64,000 bases of DNA from PALSA-1006 sp963733265 (GTDB lineage: Bacteria > Pseudomonadota > Gammaproteobacteria > Burkholderiales > Gallionellaceae): assembly GCA_963733265.1 (NCBI GenBank), contig CAVTCF010000002.1, positions 62,001-126,000 of the forward strand. Direction: 5' to 3'. This document shows positions 46,606-54,515 of the stretch, piece after piece. The notes under the pieces are model-generated. The model saw only the letters and a list, made by a program, of their open reading frames with translations, was not told where the DNA came from and did not search any database. A program made the translations under genes and the position numbers. How positions within the stretch are numbered: the first letter of the stretch is position 1; each line of letters opens with the position of its first letter.

Positions 46606-46866
46606 ATGAACACTAAAGTACTCACTGCACACATACCCATTCCGCTGGCCGAGAAGGTGGATCAGATTGCAGCCAGAATGGAGCGCTCACGCGGATGGAT
46701 AGTGAAGCAAGCTCTGTCGGCATGGGTTGACCAAGAAGAAGAGCGTCGTCGCTTGACCATTGAAGCAATGGCAGAAGTTGAGGCAGGGCAAGTAATTAAC
46801 CATCAATCTGTTCAAGCATGGGCAGCAAGTCTCGGCACCGATAAGCCTCTACCGACGCCTCGCTAA
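46606..46866 (+). CDS. Ribbon-helix-helix (CopG/ParD-like) antitoxin
   Basis: 86 residues. The N-terminal ribbon-helix-helix motif (VLTAHIPIPLAEKVDQIAAR, then RSRGWIVKQALSAWV) gives DNA binding, and the acidic C-terminal tail would neutralise the toxin. GGGAGG precedes ATG 46606. The stop overlaps the start of the downstream ParE-like reading frame, the usual antitoxin-toxin order. Confidence 0.88.
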   Translation: MNTKVLTAHIPIPLAEKVDQIAARMERSRGWIVKQALSAWVDQEEERRRLTIEAMAEVEAGQVINHQSVQAWAASLGTDKPLPTPR

Positions 46867-47142
46867 TGGAGTTAACATGGACGACCAAAGCACTGTCCGA
46901 CTTGGTCAGGTTGTATGGATTTCTTTCCCCGCTTAATTAAGCAGGCAGCTATATCAACGGTTCAATCCTTAACAGGTGCTCCAGAAAAGCTACTTGCTCA
47001 GCCTCGTATCGGAGAAAGACTGGAAGAGTTTGATCTGCGTGAGGTAAGACGAATTTTGGTGGGACACTACGAAATGCGCTATGAAATTCAACATTCCACA
47101 ATCTACGTTCTGCGACTCTGGCACACGCGGGAAGAACGTTAG
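46866..47142 (+). pseudogene. ParE-family toxin, broken by a one-base frameshift
   Basis: Reading from ATG 46866 gives MELTWTTKALSDLVRLYGFL and then SPLN followed by a stop at 46938-46940. The next frame continues the ParE/RelE fold without a gap (KQAAISTVQSLTGAPEKLL ... VLRLWHTREER, stop at 47142). Removing one T from AATTAAG at 46935-46941 restores a single ~91-residue toxin. The gene is therefore either inactivated, mis-sequenced or read by frameshifting. The antitoxin remains intact. Confidence 0.88.
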
Positions 47143-47219
47143 CCCCCTGTATTATTGCTGGCATCAAACGAGTCTGAAAATCATCTAGCCGACCTTATTG
47201 ATTCAAGAGTGAATCCAGC

Positions 47220-47867
47220 ATGTACAAACTTAATAAACTTTTTCCTAATGCTATTGAGCCCCTCGCAAACATCCTAGGTCGTGAGCAGCTCGCCCAAAAT
47301 CTGCCTCGGCTTGAAGCGATATATGAATCTACCGAGCAAGCATGGGAGAGTAACTTAAAAAGGTTCAAAGGAAAACCAGTGAAGTATCTGTTGATCGCGG
47401 AGGCTGCACCTTGGTCTACTACTGAAACACCACAATATTTTTATAATAAGTTGAATGGAGCTTGGGCAGGCCGAATCCTTAAAACTTTTTTTGGTGATCA
47501 CAGACCAGTGAACGATGAGGACGCGTGGGATCAACTGGCAGAAAAGGGCTTTCTCTTGATAGACAATCTACCTTTTGCACTGAAATACAATACGAATATA
47601 CGTATGGAGCCGGACTATCTGGATTTGATGGAAGCAAGTAAAGCCCATTTCTTTCAAAAACTAAATCACCCCGATATTGTGTGGGGGGGCGTCACAAGAA
47701 TCGCATTAGCGTTTAAGTGGAACGGTCGAAGGATGATTAATGTCTATGCCGATACTTACGCAGATGGTCAACCGATACTTTCTGATGACATAATCGCTGC
47801 TGATAAAAGTGGTTATACAAATTCACAACGCTTACGCGAAATTTGGAAGTTGTCTGATCCAAAATAA
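47220..47867 (+). CDS. Hypothetical protein (215 aa)
   Basis: I cannot assign a family. The protein is soluble, without signal peptide, and contains a conserved-looking YLLIAEAAPWSTTETPQYFY segment (about 57-76) and FLLIDNLPFALKY (about 111-123). These vaguely recall the GExP and catalytic strands of uracil-DNA-glycosylase-like folds, but this is weak. It lies between the toxin-antitoxin locus and a minus-strand operon and is more AT-rich than housekeeping genes. Confidence 0.7.
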   Translation: MYKLNKLFPNAIEPLANILGREQLAQNLPRLEAIYESTEQAWESNLKRFKGKPVKYLLIAEAAPWSTTETPQYFYNKLNGAWAGRILKTFFGDHRPVNDEDAWDQLAEKGFLLIDNLPFALKYNTNIRMEPDYLDLMEASKAHFFQKLNHPDIVWGGVTRIALAFKWNGRRMINVYADTYADGQPILSDDIIAADKSGYTNSQRLREIWKLSDPK

Positions 47868-47966
47868 TTAAGGATGTATGGCGATTGAAGTTAACTTGAC
47901 GTCAAGATTATTAATGTCAACGTAAATTAATGGAGAGGCAGACTCGACTGAAATTAATTACCTCTA

Positions 47967-48434
47967 TTACCTCTCAACCGCAATATATATTTCCACTCCA
48001 CCCAATCCTGTCTCCGGATTAAAAGGCTCCTCGTAAAGTTCAAAATTAGGCTTCTCGACTACCTGAACGCCGGAACGGGGAATCCAATCGTGCAAAATGA
48101 GTTCCCAGGTTTTCTTGATGGTGGAGATGTGATCGCGGTGTAGGAAGACTGCATAGTATTGTTCTGAAATGCGCATTTTACCCATTGCTTCAGGCAGAGC
48201 AGAAAAACTATCTACTTCGACTCCGGTCAAGTATTCAAATCCGCTTGCAGTGGAGCCGCATCCCGCGCCGTAGACTACGTTGCCAATTTGACCGTTAATT
48301 TTTCCCAACGCACGAAACTGCTGCCACTGTTTGGGAATAGTCTCAAAGGCTGTAGCAAAGATATGGTGCTGCCGTAACCCTGCAAGCAGCATCGCGCGTC
48401 GTGTTGCGTAATGATCCGGTTCGATTTTGTTCAT
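47967..48434 (-). CDS. GyrI-like/AraC-type effector-binding domain protein
   Basis: A 155-residue stand-alone effector-binding (GyrI-like) domain: ATRRAMLLAGLRQHH opens the fold, with YGAGCGSTASGFEYLTGVEV in the centre and GVEIYIAVER at the end. Such domains bind small amphipathic molecules. The start MNKIEPDH at 48434 overlaps the stop of the upstream Cdd1-like gene; the longer open frame is not supported. Last gene of a four-gene minus-strand operon. Confidence 0.78.
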   Translation of the reverse strand: MNKIEPDHYATRRAMLLAGLRQHHIFATAFETIPKQWQQFRALGKINGQIGNVVYGAGCGSTASGFEYLTGVEVDSFSALPEAMGKMRISEQYYAVFLHRDHISTIKKTWELILHDWIPRSGVQVVEKPNFELYEEPFNPETGLGGVEIYIAVER

Positions 48435-48748
48435 TCGACTATTTTCTTCTGACTTTGTGGTTTGACAGGTGTAGCAAGCAATTTCTTTCCCTGTGCGGTG
48501 AACTTCCACCAAGGGATGGATTCGCCGGTTTGCAAATAATGCTGTGCCGCCAAAAAAGTATAGAGGACGCAAGGGTCGTGGCGATGCCCCATGCTGCCGG
48601 ACAAGGCCAGATAAGTTTGCAGCGGGTCACGCGTTGCTAATTGCTTTGCATTGAGAATGCCGATTGAGCGCAAATCGGATGCTATCGACTTACCAATATT
48701 CGGGATATCTTCCAGCTTGTCTGAAATTTCTGTGCCGATCATGCGCAT
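48431..48748 (-). CDS. Helix-hairpin-helix (Cdd1-like) protein
   Basis: 105 residues beginning with a helix-hairpin-helix motif (LEDIPNIGKSIASDLRSIGI), then YLALSGSMGHRHDPCVLYTF, characteristic of the 'pathogenicity locus' Cdd1 family. Biological role unknown; HhH motifs usually contact DNA. The start lies three bases after the PhnB-like gene stop. Confidence 0.8.
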   Translation of the reverse strand: MRMIGTEISDKLEDIPNIGKSIASDLRSIGILNAKQLATRDPLQTYLALSGSMGHRHDPCVLYTFLAAQHYLQTGESIPWWKFTAQGKKLLATPVKPQSQKKIVE

Positions 48749-48751
48749 TTT

Positions 48752-49225
48752 TCACTCTTCGTCGTATGCTCTTTGTAATCCTGCGATATCAATTTTCTTC
48801 ATCTGTAGCATTGCCTGCATTACTCTACCGGCTTTCTGCGGATCAGGGTCGCTTAGTAACTTGCCAAGTGCTGTTGGTACGATCTGCCACGACACGCCGA
48901 ACTTATCTGTCAACCAGGCACATTGGCTTTCCTGCCCGCCTGCGCAGAGCTTTGCCCAATACTCATCTACCTCTGCCTGCGTCTCGCAACTTACGACGAA
49001 TGAGATAGCGGGATTGAATTTAAATACCGGCCCACCATTTAGCGCGATGAACTCTTGACCGTTGATCTGGAAACTCGCGGTCATTACCATACCGGCAGGT
49101 TGAGGGGCACCTTCAGCGTAACGATTGACGTTCAAGACTTTAGAATTTTTGAATATGGAAATGTAAAAATTCATAGCCTCTTCGGCTTGATGATCGAACC
49201 ACAGAAATGGGGTAATCTTTTGCAT
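48752..49225 (-). CDS. PhnB/VOC-superfamily protein
   Basis: 157 residues matching the PhnB-like (3-demethylubiquinone methyltransferase-like) glyoxalase fold: ITPFLWFDHQAEEAMNFYIS, FIALNGGPVFKFNPAISFVV and DKFGVSWQIVPTAL. The 'methyltransferase' name in databases is historical; catalytic activity is not implied. ATG 49225 is preceded by AGGAGGA; the longer frame upstream overlaps the SRPBCC gene and is not supported. Confidence 0.88.
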   Translation of the reverse strand: MQKITPFLWFDHQAEEAMNFYISIFKNSKVLNVNRYAEGAPQPAGMVMTASFQINGQEFIALNGGPVFKFNPAISFVVSCETQAEVDEYWAKLCAGGQESQCAWLTDKFGVSWQIVPTALGKLLSDPDPQKAGRVMQAMLQMKKIDIAGLQRAYDEE

Positions 49226-49254
49226 GATGAGTCCTCCTGTTTTAGAAGAGATGG

Positions 49255-49782
49255 CTAACTCATGGAAACTTTTTTCAGCCCCTCCAAACCTTCCTCGAAA
49301 TCCTTTCCGATCATTTTGTCCATGTCGACAAATATGCTGAATATTCGAGGGATGAAAGCTGTCGGGCCGTCCATCACCCAAACTACTTTTGTTCCTTCAG
49401 GAACGGCTTGCAGGGCAAAAGATGCTTTATTGTGACCTTCGAATGGTGTGATGAAATCCAGTTTTGTAACGACTAATGTTGGAAATATAGATTCGATAAT
49501 CTCCATTCTGCCACTGCCCACATTTTTATTGCCATTCCATTCATAGATAGCTCCTTTGCCGCTGGGTGAGCCACCATAGGTTTTTTGCATATTCAAGTCT
49601 TTAATTTCCCAAGGTGACCAATTTTTCCAATTCCGGAAATCATTAAGGTGTGGGAATATTTTGTCTGGTGAGGCCGGGATAATCGCGGAGCGTACTACGC
49701 GAAAAGTCTTTGGCTTGAGCGCGGCTAAAATCAGAATGACTGCGACGACGGCCAAGATAAGGATGAGGATAAGTTTAAGCAT
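49255..49782 (-). CDS. SRPBCC/polyketide-cyclase-like membrane-anchored protein
   Basis: 175 residues with one N-terminal membrane helix (LKLILILILAVVAVILILAA) and then a START/SRPBCC hydrophobic-ligand fold (IIPASPDKIFPHLNDFRNWKNWSPW). ATG 49782 follows AAGGAGAAAG; an upstream ATG at 49797 is less well placed. First gene of the operon SRPBCC-PhnB-Cdd1-GyrI, a set that looks like small-molecule binding and response. Confidence 0.82.
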   Translation of the reverse strand: MLKLILILILAVVAVILILAALKPKTFRVVRSAIIPASPDKIFPHLNDFRNWKNWSPWEIKDLNMQKTYGGSPSGKGAIYEWNGNKNVGSGRMEIIESIFPTLVVTKLDFITPFEGHNKASFALQAVPEGTKVVWVMDGPTAFIPRIFSIFVDMDKMIGKDFEEGLEGLKKVSMS

Positions 49783-49923
49783 GACTTTCTCCTTCACATG
49801 TTCTTAGGGTGTGACTATCTTAATCAAATTTTTCAGGAAGTAAATGAGCCGGCAAAAAATATTCAGTTCGTAGCACAAATGATATTTCCCCTGTACCAAC
49901 AGGGGAAAGCCAAATCAATTTGA

Positions 49924-50697
49924 CTACGCAGACTCTAGCCGCAAAGTCCACAAATCATCAGCAAGATTCGCATCGGTGAGATAGGCGTAAGGCATGGTGA
50001 AGTGTCCCTTTATTCCCCAGCCTTTTCCCCATGAGTTGCGCACGATAAATCGTTGCGTTTTGTCATTATAGCCGACAGCAACCACTGCGTGCCCGCCCAA
50101 AAGTCTTTCTTTTGAAGTTGGCATTTGGAGTTCCCCTGTCTCTGCCACGTCTTCATTTTCAAACCCGGAGTACACCGAAAAACCAAATACGAACGGATAT
50201 CCCGCTGCGAGGCAACCTTTCATCTGGCTGAGAATTTGAGGTACGCGCTGATACTGCACCGCCTTGTATTTGACTGCATCTTGATAGCATTTTGCAGTTG
50301 GTTTGTCGGTGAACTTTTCAATTACATAAGGCCATTCCGTTTCCGGACAATCACCCTGGGTAGCTATGCTTTTGATGCCATCGCGAATTTGTGCGCCTGA
50401 ATCAGAGGCTACGGAGTTTTCCATTACACGTTCATTGTAGTAAATGAATAGGCGTGAAGGAATGAAATCAGGTGTCAATTCTTGCTTGATACGCTCGGCC
50501 TGAATGGCAGCGCTTATTGCGTTGGCGGTGCAACTGCCTAATGTGCCCTGATCATATACAGGAGGGCATTGGGCACGCAGATCGATCTTGGTTGGCAGTT
50601 TGGAGAAACTAATCCGGGTGGCGAACAACTGATCTCGGTGATCAGGTACATCGGGTATCCAACCGTAGTGGCGTTGATTTTTGGATATTTTTGTCAT
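49924..50697 (-). CDS. Papain-family (C1) cysteine peptidase, cytosolic
   Basis: 257 residues with the catalytic triad in order: nucleophile Cys in TLGSCTANAISA (about 56), His in GGHAVVAVGYND (about 200) and Asn in VRNSWGKGWG. It has no signal peptide and almost no propeptide, unlike secreted papain-like enzymes, so it probably works in the cytoplasm or leaves by another route. AAGGAGAAG precedes the ATG. Monocistronic. Confidence 0.88.
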   Translation of the reverse strand: MTKISKNQRHYGWIPDVPDHRDQLFATRISFSKLPTKIDLRAQCPPVYDQGTLGSCTANAISAAIQAERIKQELTPDFIPSRLFIYYNERVMENSVASDSGAQIRDGIKSIATQGDCPETEWPYVIEKFTDKPTAKCYQDAVKYKAVQYQRVPQILSQMKGCLAAGYPFVFGFSVYSGFENEDVAETGELQMPTSKERLLGGHAVVAVGYNDKTQRFIVRNSWGKGWGIKGHFTMPYAYLTDANLADDLWTLRLESA

Positions 50698-50841
50698 GGA
50701 CTTCTCCTTACGTATGTGCCATCAATATGGGCACTTTCTTAAACGCTGTGCTTATAGCATTGTTAGAAATGAATATAAGTTGTCTGGCACACGTATTTTT
50801 CGGGAGATAGCGCTTGAATTTAAGTAAATTGATTTATTCAT

Positions 50842-50868
50842 TTAAGTATAGGCATAAAAAGCCGATAA
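50842..50868 (+). promoter_or_regulatory. Sigma-28 (FliA)-type promoter
   Basis: TTAAGTAT, an 11-base spacer and a perfect GCCGATAA -10 element lie about 57 bp before the chemoreceptor start. This matches the TAAAGTTT-N11-GCCGATAA consensus well. Confidence 0.78.
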
Positions 50869-50924
50869 TGACTTGGCAAAGCTAGGTTGCGTTGAGAAAA
50901 TATTGTTAGGAAAAAGGAGTGAAT

Positions 50925-52595
50925 ATGTCAGTTAAGATAAAATTACTTATTGCAGTTCTTTTGTCTCAGCTTGCTATCGCGGTCTCTGCTATCACGTTTG
51001 GTAACAGCATCATGGGATGGGGGACGTGTTTTGCAATCGCGGTATTTTCGCTTTCAGTTATTTATTTGCTTTCTGTGACCTTGTTGTTTAATCCTCTCAT
51101 TGAGTTAAGCAATACTATTCTTGCTGTCAAAATTGAAGGCAATCTGTCTTTGCGTGCTGCCACTGATGGAGTTGCAAGTGGCAGCGCAAAGAATATTAAT
51201 GAATTGTTGGAAAATTTTCAGAGCATTATTGGAAAAGTTATTTTCAATTCCAACCAAGTGGGCACTTCCGCCCAGTCTTTGGAAAGCATGGCAATCCAGG
51301 TAGACGCAGGGTCAAGCTCCCAACGGGAAGCTGCAGAGGCAGCCAGCCAGGCTATAGAGGAGATGACTGCCAATATTAAGAATATAGAAGAAAATGCTAA
51401 TCTGGCGGCAAGTAATGCCGGTGAATCACGTGAGCTTTCAAGTGATGGTGCGCAGAAAGCCCAACTTGCAGCCAGCGAAATCGAGCGCATCGCGGATGCT
51501 TTCGAAGATTCCGCAGCTTCGATTAAACATCTAGGCGAACGTACACAGCTTATCAATGGTATTGCGAGTTCAATTAGTAAAATAGCCGATCAAACCAACC
51601 TGCTGGCACTCAATGCAGCTATCGAAGCAGCAAGAGCAGGGGAGGCAGGAAGAGGTTTTGCGGTGGTCGCAGACGAGGTGCGCAAGCTGGCAGAACATAC
51701 TTCGTCTGCTACCAAGGAAATATCATCTGTGATATCGAGCATTCAAGAAGATACTCAATCTTCAATCAGCAAAGTGCAATCGGGTACTGCATTAGCTCAT
51801 AAAGGTGCAGAATTGGCCAGCAAGGTTGCGGAAACGCTTAATCATATTAATCGAAGTTCACAAACGGTTTTGGATAACTCAGCGTCAATTGCCCACTCAA
51901 TTTCAGAGGAAACCATCGCAAGTACTCTGGTTGGAAAAAAAGTGCAAAGTATTCTGGACTTGGTCGAGTCAAATTCTAGCGTTGTACAAAAAGTATTGGA
52001 ACAGTCTACTCACCTCAGTCATTTAGCCGTTAACCTAAAGGAAATTGAGACTGTTTATAAATTAGGCGAGTCAGGCATTAAAGGCTTGGAAACTCATGGG
52101 TTGACTCCTGCAATAGTTCAAGCTGCGGCGCGTGATATAGAAAAAACGTTGGAAAATGCTATCTCCTCTAATCGCATCAGTGAAAGCGATTTATTCGATG
52201 ACAAATATGAACCAATCCCCAATGTTGATCCTCCAAAATACCACACCCGCTTTGATAAGCTTACTGATGATATTTTTCCGGCGATACAGGAAGCTATCTT
52301 GGCCCGTCATCCGGAATTCGTATACGCGGGAGCGGTTGACCGGAATGGTTATTTTCCGACACATAATAAAAAGTTTTCAGCCCCCCTTACAGGAGACAAG
52401 AAAATTGATATCCTTAATTCACGCAGCAAAAGAATATTTAACGACCCCGTTGGTAAACGTTGTGGAAATCACAATTTGCCGTTCCTTCTCCAGACATACC
52501 GCCGCGATACAGGGGAAGTGATGCACGATGTATCAACACCTATCTATGTCAGGGGAAAGCAGTGGGGTGGATTCAGAATCGGTTATAAGGCTTAG
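50925..52595 (+). CDS. Chemoreceptor with C-terminal Cache-like sensor module
   Basis: About 556 residues: two membrane helices near the N-terminus (about 7-24 and 28-52) with almost no periplasmic loop, and a signalling hairpin (IADQTNLLALNAAIEAARAG, FAVVADEVRKLAEHT). A C-terminal module (about 455-556) has YAGAVDRNGYFPTHNKKFS, RIFNDPVGKRCGNH and QWGGFRIGYKA. That tail occurs in other bacterial chemoreceptors and looks like a cytoplasmic ligand sensor. ATG 50925 has AAGGAG five bases upstream, with a sigma-28 promoter in front. Confidence 0.9.
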   Translation: MSVKIKLLIAVLLSQLAIAVSAITFGNSIMGWGTCFAIAVFSLSVIYLLSVTLLFNPLIELSNTILAVKIEGNLSLRAATDGVASGSAKNINELLENFQSIIGKVIFNSNQVGTSAQSLESMAIQVDAGSSSQREAAEAASQAIEEMTANIKNIEENANLAASNAGESRELSSDGAQKAQLAASEIERIADAFEDSAASIKHLGERTQLINGIASSISKIADQTNLLALNAAIEAARAGEAGRGFAVVADEVRKLAEHTSSATKEISSVISSIQEDTQSSISKVQSGTALAHKGAELASKVAETLNHINRSSQTVLDNSASIAHSISEETIASTLVGKKVQSILDLVESNSSVVQKVLEQSTHLSHLAVNLKEIETVYKLGESGIKGLETHGLTPAIVQAAARDIEKTLENAISSNRISESDLFDDKYEPIPNVDPPKYHTRFDKLTDDIFPAIQEAILARHPEFVYAGAVDRNGYFPTHNKKFSAPLTGDKKIDILNSRSKRIFNDPVGKRCGNHNLPFLLQTYRRDTGEVMHDVSTPIYVRGKQWGGFRIGYKA

Positions 52596-52675
52596 AAGTT
52601 AATAGCTCAACCGCATCACACTTTGTAGTTGTTGAATAGCAGAGGCCGTCTACTACAAGAATATTGGAGGTTATC

Positions 52676-53005
52676 ATGGGTGACTTGTTCAACAAACAAT
52701 GCAAACCTTGCGATGGAGATACGCAACATCTGACTCAGGAAGAAATTAGTGTTCTGTTGAATCAACTCGATAGTTGGACGCAAAGTGATCAAATAATCTC
52801 AAAAGTTTTCGAGTTCAATAACCATTACCAGACTATTGCTTTTGTTAACGCGCTGGCTTGGATATCCCACCGTGAAGATCATCATCCGGATATGAAAGTA
52901 GGCTATAACAAGTGCTGCATTGAATACACTACTCATTCGGTTGGAGGTCTGTCGGAAAATGACTTCATTTGTGCTGCCAAAGTTGATAGTTTGCTCAAGA
53001 TATGA
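52676..53005 (+). CDS. Pterin-4-alpha-carbinolamine dehydratase
   Basis: 109 residues with the PCD/PhhB active-site pattern: FNNHYQTIAFVNALAWISHREDHHPDMKVGYNKC is represented by ISHREDHHPD (His-His) and YTTHSVGGLSENDF. The enzyme dehydrates 4a-hydroxytetrahydropterin, normally recycling cofactor for aromatic hydroxylases, though many bacteria carry it without one. GGAGGT precedes ATG 52676. No hydroxylase gene is seen nearby. Confidence 0.92.
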   Translation: MGDLFNKQCKPCDGDTQHLTQEEISVLLNQLDSWTQSDQIISKVFEFNNHYQTIAFVNALAWISHREDHHPDMKVGYNKCCIEYTTHSVGGLSENDFICAAKVDSLLKI

Positions 53006-53171
53006 TTTTGTCCGAACAGATTTGGGTAGATTTCAAAATCTGTTGAACATAGGTTATGCTATGCTCTCTATGCTTTGACATGCATCCGTTGTTGGGTGAA
53101 ATAAAAGTATCAGAACACATATAGGTTTGATTCGTCAGGGGAGTTTGAAATTTAACAGGGGAGGATTGGGA

Positions 53172-53600
53172 ATGGCTGATGTGAAAGAAATAGAGCTGCA
53201 ACATACAGAACTCGTTAGCATATTTAACAAATTAAACCAGGCTGTAAAAAACAACGAGTCACGTCAACAGATTTACAAAATTATTGATGACATCATCGCT
53301 TACACTCATGTGCATTTTTCTAAAGAAGAAGAGTTCATGGTTCAAACTGGTTTTCCCGAGATAGAGCAGCACAGGAAGATGCACCAAGAACTGCTGGATG
53401 AAGCGAAGCAGCTCAAAGGGAAGTTTGACTACGTCGATGATGAGCAATTTATGGATTGGCTCAACCACTGGCCGTTTAACAGGGTGCTGGCACATATTCA
53501 ATATGCCGATAAGCAGTTTGAAAATCATATGAGTCAGAGCTTGGGCGAACCGATTATAGGTAATAATGTAGTGCCGATAAACAGTTCGAAAATTAAATGA
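53172..53600 (+). CDS. Bacteriohemerythrin
   Basis: 142 residues with the complete hemerythrin iron-ligand set: QHTELV, HVHFSKEEEFM, HRKMHQELL and HIQYADKQFENH. It should bind a di-iron centre that carries or senses O2. The start MADVKEIELQ is ATG 53172, with GGGAGG about 10 bases upstream. It follows the pterin dehydratase and a chemoreceptor, suggesting an oxygen-responsive motility theme (inference). Confidence 0.92.
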   Translation: MADVKEIELQHTELVSIFNKLNQAVKNNESRQQIYKIIDDIIAYTHVHFSKEEEFMVQTGFPEIEQHRKMHQELLDEAKQLKGKFDYVDDEQFMDWLNHWPFNRVLAHIQYADKQFENHMSQSLGEPIIGNNVVPINSSKIK

Positions 53601-54181
53601 CTGAGGGGCAGACCAAAGTTTTAAGTGCTATTACTTGCTTTGCCACCACGGGATAAAGTTCTTGTTATGATTTAGTCATTGGGAGCAATCTTCAAGACGC
53701 TTGGGATTTATTCACATCGTTACGAAAGGATATGACGAGTTAATACTTGACAGTATTAGTGTGATAATGGTGGTGTTTGTTTGCACCTAACGCGCAGCTT
53801 CACCCTGTGTAATGTTGAGGTTTATAACCGCATTCTGCAGGGTAATTCTTTTAGACACCGCAATCATGAGTGCGCTGTAGAAAAACTCAAAATCGTGAAA
53901 ATATACTCATGAAAACCAATATGTTACCATCCACTTTTCTTTGAAAAAAGGGTTATTCCTACAGCCTCGTTAGCCGATATTCTACCAATCTATCTAGAAA
54001 AACAGTTTCGTCTGGCGCTCGAGTCCTGCCTGATAACTCTATTATCCCAAGAAGCTGAAATACTGGTTGAGCATGATAGTGAGAGTCGATGGTGGCGATT
54101 TCTTGCCTCCCCGTTAATTCCGAATGCAGAACCAACGCATTCGTCTCTCCTGCCCAAACAAAACTTGTCCCAACAATGTTT
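53601..54181. other. Gene-poor 580-bp region, possibly decayed coding DNA
   Basis: No intact gene is evident between the bacteriohemerythrin and the small membrane protein. A stop-free plus-strand frame of 129 codons (53913-54299) has no usual start codon. It is preceded, in a different frame, by ATG 53909 and a short reading frame (MKTNMLPSTFL, then stop), so it could be a frameshifted relic. The rest shows nothing I can name. Confidence 0.45.
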
Positions 54182-54310
54182 TCAAGCTATTGATACACAA
54201 ACAATAGCAATCACGCTTGTAACAAGGATTATTGCTATGAAAAGCTCAATACTTCTCATAACTTCAACAAATTTGTCATTGGTCAAGTGCGGAATTAAAT
54301 GAGAGTTCAT
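54182..54310 (-). CDS. Small single-pass membrane protein (42 aa)
   Basis: The frame reads MNSHLIPHLTNDKFVEVMRS, then a 20-residue hydrophobic helix (IELFIAIILVTSVIAIVCVS) and ends IA. Upstream are GAAGGAGG, an excellent ribosome-binding site about seven bases before the ATG, and a near-consensus sigma-70 promoter about 100 bp away, both on the same strand. A short hydrophilic N-terminus followed by one helix is typical of small regulatory membrane proteins and of hydrophobic toxic peptides; function unknown. Confidence 0.65.
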   Translation of the reverse strand: MNSHLIPHLTNDKFVEVMRSIELFIAIILVTSVIAIVCVSIA

Positions 54311-54408
54311 GATAGTTTCCTCCTTCACATTATTGATAAGGAACATCTATTGAAACATAAACTGTCATTAAAATTGTGTTGGAGTGACGTTGTTTCAATT
54401 TCACTTTT

Positions 54409-54436
54409 AGTATACATAACACAGTAAAAAAGTCAA
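54409..54436 (-). promoter_or_regulatory. Sigma-70 promoter for the 42-aa membrane protein
   Basis: On the minus strand TTGACT and TATACT are separated by 16 bases, close to consensus. Transcription would begin near 54402 and give a leader of roughly 90 bases before the ATG at 54310. Confidence 0.6.
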
Positions 54437-54515
54437 GTATTATTAACGAATTTTGTGGTTATCCAATTGCATTACTCACCATTTAAATTAGTATTAAGGA
54501 ATTCTGAAATAAATG

